Positions 1 through 8,616 of a stretch of DNA of 64,000 nt are shown here, in pieces (the first letter of the stretch is position 1; the number at the start of each line of letters is the position of its first letter). The DNA is taken from assembly GCA_942492225.1 (NCBI GenBank), contig CALODS010000011.1:1-64000 (forward strand), written 5' to 3'. The translations under genes were made by a program, and so were the position numbers. The notes below the pieces were generated by a model. It was not told the origin of the DNA, searched no databases, and saw only the letters and a list, made by a program, of their open reading frames with translations. Source of the stretch: JAFGTX01 sp942492225. Its GTDB lineage: Bacteria; Bacillota; Clostridia; Peptostreptococcales; Acidaminobacteraceae.

Positions 1-41
1 TTCTCAGCAGCCACATTAACAGTGAATGTCGATTTCCTCAT
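1..41 (-). CDS. possible 5' end of a gene leaving the window
   Basis: An ATG at 39-41 on the minus strand opens a frame reading MRKSTFTVNVAAE before the window ends. A purine-rich TTGGG lies just upstream. A TATACT (74-79) with a T-rich -35-like region behind it could be its promoter, since the preceding gene is closed by a terminator at 111-150. Thirteen codons are too few to name a family. It may be a chance start. Confidence 0.3.
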   Translation of the reverse strand, partial: MRKSTFTVNVAAE

Positions 42-110
42 TTAATCCCAAATATTTTCTTGTGAATGTTAATAGTATAACATATGAATGGCCACAACAA
101 AAAAACAAGA

Positions 111-150
111 AAAACCTGAGCACATTCATTTAATGATGTACTCAGGTTTT
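111..150 (-). terminator. intrinsic terminator after the thiamine-binding protein gene
   Basis: The arms AAAACCTGAG (111-120) and CTCAGGTTTT (141-150) are exact inverted repeats of 10 bp with a 20-nt loop. On the minus strand the stem is followed by a run of T residues. It begins 7 bp after the stop codon of the upstream gene. Confidence 0.85.
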
Positions 151-156
151 TAACGT

Positions 157-453
157 TTAAATTTTATCCATTACTGCATCTACCTTTTTATCAATTGTAG
201 CTGTTTTGTCTCTACGATCATCAATTTTGATAGACGTTGAGACACGTTTTGCTTTATGCTCGAATGGCACTTCATGCATTTTCATAATAATACTCATAAT
301 TTCTTCTAAATCTCCTTCTACAATTGTGCCCATTGCAGTCAGTTGGTAATGTAATTTTGACCCTATCAACAGCTTATGACATGCTGCCACATATTTACTT
401 AAGCTTGTGTCAGCTGTTCCTAAAGGTACTATTGTGAATTCAACTATTGCCAT
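157..453 (-). CDS. MTH1187-type thiamine-binding protein (DUF77/UPF0045)
   Basis: This 98-residue protein matches the small MTH1187/YqgV family in length and pattern. It begins MAIVEFTIVPLG, has a central TAMGTIVEGD segment typical of the ligand-binding strand, and ends in a charged helix. Family members are soluble ferredoxin-like-fold proteins; several bind thiamine or related compounds, and no reaction is established. The start is supported by GGAGGTG about 6 nt upstream. It appears to be monocistronic, with its own terminator. The family call is recognition from sequence; the ligand is inference. Confidence 0.8.
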   Translation of the reverse strand: MAIVEFTIVPLGTADTSLSKYVAACHKLLIGSKLHYQLTAMGTIVEGDLEEIMSIIMKMHEVPFEHKAKRVSTSIKIDDRRDKTATIDKKVDAVMDKI

Positions 454-526
454 GTAAACACCTCCGACAGTTTTTTGTATATTTACCCCAGATGTTACAC
501 TTGAATCACATAGGATTATTTATTTG

Positions 527-2139
527 TTATTTTAATGATTGATACTGCATAATAATTTTTTCTGCACATTTTATCCCATCGATTGCCGAAGATATAATTC
601 CGCCAGCGTATCCAGCACCTTCACCACAAGGGAATAGTCCCTTTACCGTTGTACTTTCTAACGTTTCAGGTTCTCTAATGATTCTAATTGGGGAAGACGT
701 TCTTGTTTCTACGCCAGTTAAAACGCTTTGGTCCATATCAAAACCCTTTATTTTTTTACCAAATGTTTCAATACCCTCTTGCATTGCTTCTATCATGTAT
801 TCTGGGAATAATTCTTTGAAATCAATTTTTACAGTACCTGGTTCATAAGAAGCCGTTACTATGGTTTCATTTAACGTCTTATCTTTGCATGTCGATTTTT
901 CTAAGAAATCTGATACCGTTGTAATTGGTGCATAGTAATTACTTCCAGCGAGGGCAAATGCTTTCTCTTCTAATGCTCGTTGGAAATACATACCTGCCAA
1001 TGGATCATCACCTTCAAAATCTTCCGGTGTTACACTTACAAGAAGTGCACTATTCGCATTAACATTATTTCTTGCATGTTCACTCATACCATTTGTTACG
1101 ACTTGTCCAGCTTCCGACGCTGATCCTATTACGCTTCCACCAGGACACATGCAGAATGTATAAACCGCTCTACCATTTGCAGCCTGATGCGTTAAAGCAT
1201 AATCTGCTGCGCCAAGTAGTTCTCTTAGATTGTCTTCACCATATTGTGATTGATCTATTAATGATTGGGGATGTTCAATTCTTGCACCAATTGCAAAAGG
1301 CTTTGGCGAAATAGCCACTCCTTTATCGCGAATCAATTCAAATGTGTCTCTAGCACTGTGTCCAATTGCTAAAATAACCTGATCACTTGATAAAGTCTCT
1401 CCCGATGCAAGTTTAACACCTTTTATCTGTTGATTCTCAATTATAAAATCTGTTACGTGTTGGCCAAATCTAACATCTCCACCATTTTTTATAATTTGTT
1501 CTCTAATATTAATAACAACACCCTTTAAGACATCTGTGCCAATATGAGGTTTGTTTGTGTATAAAACTTCTTCTGGGCCACCTGCATCAACAAGGGATTG
1601 TAGTATTTTTTGTACTCTTATATCCTTTATGCGTGTTGTTAATTTGCCATCTGAGAATGTTCCGGCACCACCTTCACCAAACTGCACATTCGAAGTGGTT
1701 TTTAAAATGCCTTCTTTCCAAAATTTTTCTACACTTTCAGAACGTTCTTCAATGGCTTCACCGCGCTCTAAAATAATTGGATTATAACCAAGTTCACTAA
1801 GCACAAGACCAGCAAACATTCCAGCAGGACCAAATCCAACAATAATTGGTCGATTCTCCAATGCCTGTTCACCCGGTATTGGCAATTGATATTTTTTAAT
1901 TGCAGATTTAGACAATGCTTTATTTTTCTTAAGCAGTTGTTCTTCACCACTCGCAAAAAAATCAACGGTGCATACCCATTTGATATCACTTTTTTGTTTC
2001 TTGCGTCGATAGATAGTTTCCTTACAAATATTTTTCCTAAACGATCTGGTCGAATACGATATTGTTTGCATAACTTATCTCTAATTGCTTGTTCTCTGTT
2101 TTTTTGTACATTTACTTTCAATTCATTCGCTCTTAACAT
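527..2139 (-). CDS. FAD-dependent dehydrogenase (COG2509 type), split by a frameshift
   Basis: The main frame (from about 1990 down to 527) carries the FAD-binding GFGPAGMFAG motif, followed by GGAGTFSDGKLTTR and a C-terminal GEGAGYAGGI segment, as in the COG2509 flavoprotein dehydrogenases. The family's usual N-terminal domain (MLRANELKV through SIDARNKK) is present, but in another frame that starts at ATG 2137-2139 behind a strong GAGGAG site. The frames meet at six A residues (plus-strand T run 1990-1995). One extra A, or a -1 slip, would join them into a normal-looking protein of about 537 residues. A start inside the main frame at 2071 would lack a ribosome site and give an atypical N-terminus. 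The substrate is unknown. It may be a sequencing error, a pseudogene or slippage. Confidence 0.8.
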
Positions 2140-2156
2140 TTTTACTCCTCATAAAA

Positions 2157-2206
2157 ATAGCCTATTCAGTCAATGGACACACATGTCCCATTCTGTCATA
2201 GGCTAT
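2157..2206 (-). terminator. long hairpin terminator after the 66-residue membrane protein
   Basis: ATAGCCTAT (2157-2165) and ATAGGCTAT (2198-2206) are exact 9-bp arms. Most of the intervening bases also pair (CAGTCAATGGACA against TGTCCCATTCTG), which makes a stem of more than 20 bp. On the minus strand TTTTTAT follows. It starts a few bases after the TAG stop of the gene upstream and just precedes the ribosome site of the dehydrogenase gene. Confidence 0.7.
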
Positions 2207-2210
2207 ACTG

Positions 2211-2411
2211 CTACTCACTCTGCTCTTCTATATAAAGATCTCTAGGCTCTACAAGCCCTAAATCTTTTGCACGTTGAATTATCTCAGCATCTGAGATTAC
2301 CTCCACCTTTTGGGGTTGGCTAAAGGTCAATAATCCATAAGCTATAAAACTCATTCCAACAATAAGTAATATAACATATCTTACAACTTTTGAATAGTTT
2401 AAATTAAACAT
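2211..2411 (-). CDS. small single-pass membrane protein
   Basis: This 66-residue protein has one hydrophobic segment (about residues 11-31) and a short hydrophilic tail containing SDAEIIQRAKDLGLVEPRD. Tails of this kind (SDEEIIxRAxxLG) recur in short membrane proteins of Clostridia that are sometimes labelled MltG-like, but no transglycosylase domain is present and I assign no function. It lies 12 bp downstream of the GH18 gene on the same strand, so the two are probably cotranscribed and ended by the hairpin at 2157-2206. Confidence 0.6.
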   Translation of the reverse strand: MFNLNYSKVVRYVILLIVGMSFIAYGLLTFSQPQKVEVISDAEIIQRAKDLGLVEPRDLYIEEQSE

Positions 2412-2423
2412 ACTTGCACCTGC

Positions 2424-4100
2424 TTACTTGTTTAGTTCTTCTTCTATAATACCCCAAATATCTTGAGTTTCAAAGCCCCTTCTCCAAGTAGCGACACCCG
2501 CTAGTTTATTGTCTCTTGCAAATGCAGTCTTTGCTCGAATTGATTTGCCCTCTTCTACCCATATTTTATAGAGAATATTTTCTTTTATATACCCTATATA
2601 GTACTGTTGGCCGGCTTCATCCCAAATAAGATTAAAGTCATTCTCTTCCATCATGCGTACGAGTCGATTCATACTAAGTGTTTCAGATTTTGCCTTCATT
2701 GTATCTGCTTTTTCAGTAGAAGGTACTTCTTTCCAAATTCTCATATAAGTTGGCATACCAAGTACCAACTTATGTTCTGGTACAACTTGCATAATTTCTT
2801 TCATTTTAGCACTTACCCAATCATATGCTGCCACAGGTCCACTCTTTGGTGATGCAGCCCAATATTGATCGTAGGCCATAATCATTAGATAGTCGACATG
2901 TCGTCCGAGCACCGGACGATCATAGCAACGCGACCAATTATCACTTCCGCCAATCACTGTTACATCCATTGAAACAGTGATATCATTTTGTCTTAATACT
3001 TGAGATAATTCTGCTACAAAATGACTCAATCTGTCCTTGTCTTCCAAAAATACATTTTCAAAATCTATATTGATACCATCAAAATTATTTTCTAAACTTG
3101 TTTGTAAAAGTATTTCAATGAAGTTCATTCTAGCAGATGTACTTTTCAAAAATATACTTGTTCTTTCTGGCTTGAAGTCATTTGATATCAATGGCCATAT
3201 CTCATATCCTCTGCTATGGGCCCATTGTGTATAACTAGAACTAATTAGTTTTTTGTTAATATTGCCCGCATCGTCTGCTAAACTCATCCATGTTGGAGAA
3301 ATAACGTTGAGCCCCACCATTTCTGGTATTTTATCTGTATCTGGATTGTAACTATAAACAGCTTCCCAAGTTAAGTTGATTGGTTCATCGGAATACTTAT
3401 ACTCTTTCTTGGGTTTTAAAATCGTTTGATAGGTTTTACTGTCACCTAAGAATGACGACTCTATGTAACCATATATTAATTGATCGGTTACAACTTCTGT
3501 CCAACCTTCATTTGTCTGACCAACAAAAAGATTCGTGTATGCATCTATCTTTACATTTATATCATCTTCAGTTTTTCCAGCGATGTTATACAAAATTGCA
3601 TCATTTTTTGTGGATGTTTTAGAATAATTTGATTTGTTATTGAGCGCCATTAGTATTTTTCTTTCGTCATTGACATACCAACCTATGTTTACGCCTTCTT
3701 CAAAATCTTCTTCAACAAAATAGTACTCATCATTCACTTTAATTGGGGCTATATAATTATTTTTTTCTAACCCATCATAAGTATATTGATGGGTTTGTTG
3801 ATTATAACGTATAAGTGTATCGTAACTTACTAACGAAATGATGTCTTCCTCATTATCTTCACTGATTAAATATCCTAATTCTTCTAATAAAGTTTCACTA
3901 ATATATTTTTTTGTTGCCATTAAGTCATAACTTTCTGTGGATAAATCCCATTTGTTAATTTCATCTCCACTTACTAATATAAGCTGATATAGTTCTTTAT
4001 TTGCAACGTCTACAGTATTCGAAATAATATATTCATATCCGAAAAAAACACCTATTCCAATGACTAATAAACTTATGATGACTAACAATGTCTTCTTCAT
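2424..4100 (-). CDS. membrane-anchored GH18 glycoside hydrolase
   Basis: The N-terminus has an uncleaved signal or membrane anchor (residues 4-27). Next comes an SH3-like or copper-amine-oxidase-like beta region (about 30-235), and then a GH18 barrel (about 240-555). The catalytic strand reads DGINIDFE (341-348), so the acid/base glutamate E348 is present, and LMIMAYDQYWA is the usual later strand. Together with the Firmicutes setting this suggests the SleL/YaaH group, which cuts spore cortex or N-acetylglucosamine linkages outside the membrane; the exact substrate is inference. The start follows a GGAG site. DnaA-box-like sequences lie in the 200 bp upstream. Confidence 0.85.
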   Translation of the reverse strand: MKKTLLVIISLLVIGIGVFFGYEYIISNTVDVANKELYQLILVSGDEINKWDLSTESYDLMATKKYISETLLEELGYLISEDNEEDIISLVSYDTLIRYNQQTHQYTYDGLEKNNYIAPIKVNDEYYFVEEDFEEGVNIGWYVNDERKILMALNNKSNYSKTSTKNDAILYNIAGKTEDDINVKIDAYTNLFVGQTNEGWTEVVTDQLIYGYIESSFLGDSKTYQTILKPKKEYKYSDEPINLTWEAVYSYNPDTDKIPEMVGLNVISPTWMSLADDAGNINKKLISSSYTQWAHSRGYEIWPLISNDFKPERTSIFLKSTSARMNFIEILLQTSLENNFDGINIDFENVFLEDKDRLSHFVAELSQVLRQNDITVSMDVTVIGGSDNWSRCYDRPVLGRHVDYLMIMAYDQYWAASPKSGPVAAYDWVSAKMKEIMQVVPEHKLVLGMPTYMRIWKEVPSTEKADTMKAKSETLSMNRLVRMMEENDFNLIWDEAGQQYYIGYIKENILYKIWVEEGKSIRAKTAFARDNKLAGVATWRRGFETQDIWGIIEEELNK

Positions 4101-4173
4101 TTTTTCACTCCTCTGTGTATAAACTATGGATTAATTGAACGCTTAAGGTCAATTATTTACACATTCTTGCCAA

Positions 4174-4298
4174 CTATCCACATTATGCACAGCTATTGTG
4201 GATAAAATGAACTTTTATTTGTGTATTACTTCACTTATTTTACCCCGTTTATAAGGTTCATCGGTGAAGTTGTGCACATAAATCATATTTTATCCACA
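4174..4298. promoter_or_regulatory. cluster of DnaA-box-like sequences
   Basis: The interval between the AMMECR1-type gene and the GH18 gene holds two exact DnaA boxes (TTATCCACA): one on the plus strand at 4290-4298 and one inverted at 4197-4205. Two one-mismatch copies also occur: CTATCCACA at 4174-4182 and TTATGCACA at 4183-4191. Three of the four fall within 32 bp. No dnaA, dnaN or AT-rich unwinding region lies nearby, so this is more like an intergenic DnaA-binding cluster than an origin. Binding is inferred. Confidence 0.5.
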
Positions 4299-4306
4299 GT
4301 TATCTG

Positions 4307-5710
4307 TTAGTAAAATCTTTTAACTGTGAATTTATACAATTGGTACTCTTCTACTAAGGGATTAATTCCCGCTTTATTTAGCACAATGCTTAATTGTTCT
4401 TCAATTGTATCTATACCTTCTAATTCAGGTAGTAACAGTCCTTGTTTATGATTTGATTTAGCAATTAGTCCATATTTGCTCGGATCTAACTCGCTGTGAT
4501 CAATAACCTGCTCCGATTTATTCAATATATCGACTGTTATTGATAAACGATTGAGTTCCTCTAACTCAAGCTCATCAAATCTTGGATCACGAGTTGCTGA
4601 TTTAATAGCCATTTCAACGATTTCTTCTTCTACAGTTGGCGAAATGCCACCCGTTGAGCCCATACATCCTCTAAGTCCACCTGAATCCTTAAGCGAGACA
4701 AAAACACCAAACCGTTGACCCGATTCTTCAATTTCTAGTGAGTCAATATTTCTAAGGGTTTGTCCAGTTGTCAAAAATTGATGTATCGCTTTTCTTGCTA
4801 AACTTACGACTGAACTCTCTTTATTAATACGCTCGTTGATAAGTTCTTGCTGTTTCTTTAAAATGATTGGCAAACGGCTATCAACAATTTGTTTTGTCGG
4901 TGCTATTCGTCCAACTAAATAACCCACACCAAAAGGTGCTTCATAAGATAGATTTTCAGTGATATAACCTTGTCGATCAAATGCACCAAGCAATATTTCC
5001 ATTGATCTTTTACCACATTCACCAGCCTTTTCTAAAAGTGATGGATTAACAAACAATAAATTTTCCCATCTGTCTTCACTAAAAGATTGAACGTATTCAT
5101 GATCAAAACGAACGCCTTCTTCTCTGTATCCATATGGACCGGATTCTGATAAATAATGGGACAAGTCACCACTCGCTATTACAATTGTTTTCTTCTGTTG
5201 TGCATTAATGGATTCTGATACCAATTTCCCAAAAGTGTAGAGCGTATCCACAGGCAATAACCCATAATTAATAACAACTACTTTTTTGTTATTCAATGCG
5301 CCGTCCAATAGTTTTAAAGGTACTAACGCACCATGATCCAATTCACTTGATAAATCAAATTCTTTAACAATTTGTTGATCTAATTTGACAAACGGAATAC
5401 GTTTTTCCTGCGATTTATTGTATAAAAATTCTATGAACTTTGTATCATTATCCCATATCCCTGTGATTTCTTTGTGACCAAAAGATGAAAAGTTTCCGTC
5501 AATCTTGCTACTGTCATAAACACAAAGACCATCCACAAATAGAGGACCATGTGGTGTAATAAGTACAACAAGCTCGGCTTCGCTATTTTTTATCTCACTT
5601 GACACACGCTCAAATGCCAACAACGTTTGAGACAACCGCTTCTTTTGTTCCTCACTTCCAACAACCAACAATGGAGGATGCGGAAGAATGTAACCATTTA
5701 ATAAACTCAT
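4307..5710 (-). CDS. amrA: AMMECR1 domain protein with N-terminal LigB-type dioxygenase domain
   Basis: Residues 1-270 resemble class III extradiol dioxygenases (LigB), with candidate metal histidines in LPHPP (H11) and TPHGP (H54) and a later SGDLSHYL segment. Residues 290-467 are an AMMECR1 domain with its conserved LRGCMGS signature. The fused 467-residue form matches proteins named AmmeMemoRadiSam system protein A. Its usual partners, a radical SAM enzyme and a Memo protein, are not in this window. It starts 10 bp after the MazG-like gene and is surely cotranscribed with it. The reaction is unknown. Confidence 0.85.
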   Translation of the reverse strand: MSLLNGYILPHPPLLVVGSEEQKKRLSQTLLAFERVSSEIKNSEAELVVLITPHGPLFVDGLCVYDSSKIDGNFSSFGHKEITGIWDNDTKFIEFLYNKSQEKRIPFVKLDQQIVKEFDLSSELDHGALVPLKLLDGALNNKKVVVINYGLLPVDTLYTFGKLVSESINAQQKKTIVIASGDLSHYLSESGPYGYREEGVRFDHEYVQSFSEDRWENLLFVNPSLLEKAGECGKRSMEILLGAFDRQGYITENLSYEAPFGVGYLVGRIAPTKQIVDSRLPIILKKQQELINERINKESSVVSLARKAIHQFLTTGQTLRNIDSLEIEESGQRFGVFVSLKDSGGLRGCMGSTGGISPTVEEEIVEMAIKSATRDPRFDELELEELNRLSITVDILNKSEQVIDHSELDPSKYGLIAKSNHKQGLLLPELEGIDTIEEQLSIVLNKAGINPLVEEYQLYKFTVKRFY

Positions 5711-5720
5711 GTGTGCCTCC

Positions 5721-6047
5721 TTACTTATCTAAGGCAATATATCCTTTTTTTATAAGCTTTGCTACGTGCTCATCCAAACACTCGTCTATGTTTATATTGT
5801 ACTGCTCTTCTAACACAAACATCATAGATACAGCAACTTGTGCAACATCTAATAGTTCTGAGGATAACATCTCTACCATCTCACTATCAGTAATATCCAC
5901 ATTTTCTCCGTTCAAACCTCTGAACTTGCCAACAGCTTGTGCAAGTTCTCCTGCTTCTTCCATTAATTTAAGACATGTTGATTCTATATTAGGTTGTAAA
6001 TTATTCAATTTTGGCAAACTGATATGCTTATATATCATTTCTGGCAT
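5721..6047 (-). CDS. MazG-like nucleotide pyrophosphohydrolase
   Basis: This 108-residue all-helical protein carries the acidic metal-binding motifs of the MazG superfamily: EEAGELAQ near residue 31 and a second acidic helix, SELLDVAQVA, near residue 63. Such enzymes cleave nucleoside triphosphates to monophosphate and pyrophosphate and are thought to clean the nucleotide pool. The start follows AAGGAG at 7-8 nt. A TATAAT (6078-6083) upstream is a likely -10 element. The gene leads a two-gene unit with the AMMECR1 protein. The substrate cannot be read from sequence. Confidence 0.8.
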   Translation of the reverse strand: MPEMIYKHISLPKLNNLQPNIESTCLKLMEEAGELAQAVGKFRGLNGENVDITDSEMVEMLSSELLDVAQVAVSMMFVLEEQYNINIDECLDEHVAKLIKKGYIALDK

Positions 6048-6142
6048 TTTATCATCTCCTTAACGTTTCTTTTTCTTATTATATCTTGTTTAAGTTAATA
6101 ATCATATGATATCTCTGTTAATAATTGTCTTCACAAAAAAAT

Positions 6143-6199
6143 TGAAGCGTACCCAAGAGGTTGACTTTTTTGATTGTCAGCTTCTCGGTATACACTTCA
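6143..6199 (-). terminator. terminator after the MORN-like secreted protein gene
   Basis: A long imperfect stem joins 6143-6165 (TGAAGCGTACCC...GTTGAC) with 6176-6199 (GTCAGC...TACACTTCA). A minus-strand transcript has TTTTTTT directly after it. Plus-strand T residues at 6200-6205 mean it could also act in the other direction. Confidence 0.75.
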
Positions 6200-6214
6200 T
6201 TTTTTATAGTTATT

Positions 6215-6919
6215 TTATTTTATTGATTCATAAACTTTTTTACTTATAACATTTTCGCTATTTGTGAACGTCCACTCACCTAATTTAATGCCATTGGTAA
6301 AGCTGCCTTCTTCTGTAATTGAAATCCCTTCATCTTCTTTCGTCAAATCTTGAGTGTATCTGGTTAATTTAAAGAAACCATTTTTGACACCATATGTATA
6401 GGTGCCTCTAATAAAAATATTTTCTTTTATATTTGATTCACTATCAGTTCGACTAAAAATTTGATTACCTTCTCCATTAAGTAATCCATGGTAGAAAGTA
6501 CCGCTTTCTTCCTTTATTGTATTCGTCATAGGTTCTTCTTCATATATAATAGAAACAGTACCGTCTCCATGAAGAACACCATCAATAAAATCGCCTCGTA
6601 AATTGATTTTCTTAATCAATGTGCCATCTGCAGCGTAATCAGAAATTCTTAAACTTCCATAACCATTTGGTAGACCATCTTTAACATCTCCAGTAAAATA
6701 GCCTATGGCCATATATCTTTTTTCAATTCCATATTTTGTTGAATAAAATTCAGGAACTTCTCTTATTTCATAGTTTTCTACATTAGCTGGTTCATAAGTA
6801 TCTTGCAGTAGCAGTAATTCAAATTGCAACGCTTCAAATTCTTCTTGTGTCACAGTTGCAGAAAACGAGAAGCTTGTTAGTACGGCTAGTAATGTAATTA
6901 ATAGTAGTATTTTTTTCAT
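6215..6919 (-). CDS. secreted protein with MORN-like repeats
   Basis: The 234-residue product has a signal peptide (residues 1-20, ending SFSFSA). Its body has recurring segments of the type GxFxDGxxHGxG: YFTGDVKDGLPNGYGS, GDFIDGVLHGDG, GTFYHGLLNGEG, GTYTYGVKNGFF and GSFTNGIKLGEW. This is the spacing of MORN-like repeats, which form an extended beta sheet and usually serve as a binding scaffold. It should act outside the membrane. There is no catalytic motif and the neighbours give no clear hint of function. It has its own terminator. Confidence 0.65.
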   Translation of the reverse strand: MKKILLLITLLAVLTSFSFSATVTQEEFEALQFELLLLQDTYEPANVENYEIREVPEFYSTKYGIEKRYMAIGYFTGDVKDGLPNGYGSLRISDYAADGTLIKKINLRGDFIDGVLHGDGTVSIIYEEEPMTNTIKEESGTFYHGLLNGEGNQIFSRTDSESNIKENIFIRGTYTYGVKNGFFKLTRYTQDLTKEDEGISITEEGSFTNGIKLGEWTFTNSENVISKKVYESIK

Positions 6920-7041
6920 TGATTTTTCCTCCCAGTATATGTTAATAATATTATTTTATTCCATTTTATGGGTTTTTGCAAGTAGAAAAGTTATCTTTTT
7001 CGTTTTGTGGGAATTTTACCGTTGTTATCTTTGATACTTAC

Positions 7042-7575
7042 TTATAATTCTCTAAAATAAAGTGCTTCATCTAACATCATGAAAACATCATCTATTTTTG
7101 GCAGACCCTCTTCTTCAATGACAATTATTTGTCCTATAAATTCTAAACGATTTATTAAATCACCTTCAATTTGTTCTGCATAAATGAGGCCTTCAACGCT
7201 ATATATATCTTTCCAAGGCTTATGCTTAACAAGCGTAATTTTCATTTGATTTACAGCCATTTTAGTCTTTTTAATATATGCATTTTTTATATGTGATGCC
7301 ATGCTATCATTTTGGATTATTTTTTCTATTCCATTTGTCGTTAACAGTGTCCCTAATTGTTCTTGTATGTATATGCGTGATTCTTCTCTATTATATTTTC
7401 CTTTTGCAAAGAGAAGATCATATTCTGAAGGGGATGCTTCAAAATATAAATGGAGAAATTCGGTTATAATTTCTTCACCTGTTGGTTTTATGATACCCGG
7501 TCCCATAAAGATACTTATTATGACAACCATTACTCCAATCATTATAATTTGTGGTTTATAATTCTTAATGTTCAT
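7042..7575 (-). CDS. membrane-anchored protein of unknown function
   Basis: This 177-residue protein has one N-terminal membrane segment (about residues 9-28) and an extracytoplasmic domain of about 145 residues rich in Ile, Glu and Lys, with no cysteines and no motif I recognise. The pattern (EEIITEFLHLYF near the membrane, then alternating strands) is like small NTF2-like or DUF4829-like extracellular domains, but that is only a resemblance. It lies alone between two well-separated genes. About 145 bp of AT-rich sequence separate its start from the rpsI terminator. Confidence 0.55.
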   Translation of the reverse strand: MNIKNYKPQIIMIGVMVVIISIFMGPGIIKPTGEEIITEFLHLYFEASPSEYDLLFAKGKYNREESRIYIQEQLGTLLTTNGIEKIIQNDSMASHIKNAYIKKTKMAVNQMKITLVKHKPWKDIYSVEGLIYAEQIEGDLINRLEFIGQIIVIEEEGLPKIDDVFMMLDEALYFREL

Positions 7576-7721
7576 ACACCGCCTTTTTTATAAATTGACT
7601 CTAATTTCAACTAATCACATTTTCTTTAGTTTACTATCTTTCTATTAGATAACCTAACATTTCTATTATTTTTAAGATTAGTTTAACATTTAGATTCCCA
7701 AAAAACATTTTTAATTATAAG

Positions 7722-7751
7722 AAAACCCCGAAAAACAAAGTTTTTCGGGGT
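7722..7751 (-). terminator. terminator of the rplM-rpsI operon
   Basis: ACCCCGAAAAAC and GTTTTTCGGGGT form a strong 12-bp stem with a very short loop, followed on the minus strand by TTTTCTTAT. It lies about 30 bp beyond the TAA that would normally end rpsI. Confidence 0.9.
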
Positions 7752-7780
7752 GTATATTCTTGTAACGAAATAATATAATC

Positions 7781-7825
7781 TTATCTCTTTGAGAATTGAG
7801 GGCTTCTTCTTGCCTTCTTAAGACC
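7781..7825 (-). other. rpsI: in-frame remnant encoding the S9 C-terminal tail, beyond a premature TAG
   Basis: Directly after the TAG at 7826-7828 the same frame continues as GLKKARRSPQFSKR and ends with TAA at 7781-7783. This is the invariant C-terminal tail of bacterial S9, and only the tyrosine expected before it is replaced by the stop. The tail normally reaches the ribosomal P site and touches the anticodon arm of the tRNA. The intact codons suggest a very recent mutation, a base-call error or readthrough. Confidence 0.85.
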
Positions 7826-8173
7826 CTATTTCTTTCTTTCAACCATTCTAGAGTCTCTTGTTAAGAACCCTTCTTTTTTAAGAATAGGTCTAAATTCATC
7901 TTCTACTAAAAGAAGTGCTCTAGCGATACCGTGTCTAACTGCACCAGCTTGTCCAGTGAATCCGCCACCTTCTACTAATACAATAACATCAAATTTACCT
8001 TCTGTACCAGTTACAGTTAAAGGACTTTTCATGTCATTTCTTGCAGTTTCATAGTTGAAGTACTCTTCTATGTCTCTTCCGTTTACAGTGAACGCTCCAT
8101 TACCAGGTACTAATCTTACTCTAGCAATAGATTTTTTTCTTCTACCTGTGCCTTGATATTGAACAGTAGCCAT
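7826..8173 (-). CDS. rpsI: 30S ribosomal protein S9, ending early at an amber codon
   Basis: The 115 residues read are typical S9, from [21 protein letters not shown] to [11 protein letters not shown]. Codon 116, where the family has tyrosine (KKYGLKKARR), is TAG, so the protein stops 15 residues short of its usual 130. Several genes in the window (rpsD, rpsK, rplQ, ecfA1, ecfA2, gltX) end in TAG as a genuine stop, so TAG does not look recoded. S9 sits on the head of the small subunit. The gene is 17 bp downstream of rplM and has a GGAGG site. Whether the amber codon is real must be checked in reads. Confidence 0.95.
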   Translation of the reverse strand: MATVQYQGTGRRKKSIARVRLVPGNGAFTVNGRDIEEYFNYETARNDMKSPLTVTGTEGKFDVIVLVEGGGFTGQAGAVRHGIARALLLVEDEFRPILKKEGFLTRDSRMVERKK

Positions 8174-8190
8174 TTAAAATTCCTCCTCTA

Positions 8191-8616
8191 TTACTTTAGT
8201 ACCTCAGGCATTTGTGCATGATGATCATGCTCAGGTCCTGAGTAAACTCTTAATTTTGTAAGCATTTGACTTCCCAAAGAATTCTTTGGAAGCATCCCTT
8301 TAACAGCATGCATAAATACTTTTTCTGGTTGTTTATCCATCATATCTCTATAACTTCTTTCCTTTAAACCACCCATGTATCCTGTATGCCATCTGAATTT
8401 CTTTTGATCCAATTTTTTACCAGTTAATACAACCTTCTCGCAGTTGATGATGATAACGTGATCACCTGTGTCAACGTGTGGTGTATAAATTGGTTTATGT
8501 TTACCTCTTAAAATAGTTGCAACTTGTGTCGCAAGTCTACCAAGAGTTTGACCTTCAGCATCGATTACGTACCATTTTCTTTCGATTTCTAACGGTTTTG
8601 CAATGTAAGACTTCAT
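8191..8616 (-). CDS. rplM: 50S ribosomal protein L13
   Basis: The 141-residue product has the L13 core, with [22 protein letters not shown] and the later [13 protein letters not shown] motif. The frame stays open upstream to 8706, but the true start is ATG 8614-8616: it has GGAGGGT 5 nt upstream, and the N-terminus [20 protein letters not shown] fits the family. The upstream part of the frame is leader RNA. L13 is an early-assembly large-subunit protein. The gene is first in a two-gene operon with rpsI. Confidence 0.97.
   Translation of the reverse strand: MKSYIAKPLEIERKWYVIDAEGQTLGRLATQVATILRGKHKPIYTPHVDTGDHVIIINCEKVVLTGKKLDQKKFRWHTGYMGGLKERSYRDMMDKQPEKVFMHAVKGMLPKNSLGSQMLTKLRVYSGPEHDHHAQMPEVLK

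Noticed and set aside
2211..2411. MltG transglycosylase
   Set aside because: Only a short membrane segment and tail are present; the catalytic domain is absent.
4174..4298. Replication origin
   Set aside because: No dnaA, dnaN, recF or gyr genes and no long AT-rich unwinding element are nearby; only four boxes are present.
7826..7828. TAG as a sense codon (pyrrolysine or other recoding)
   Set aside because: rpsD, rpsK, rplQ, ecfA1, ecfA2 and gltX all end at TAG in the expected place, so TAG works as a normal stop here.
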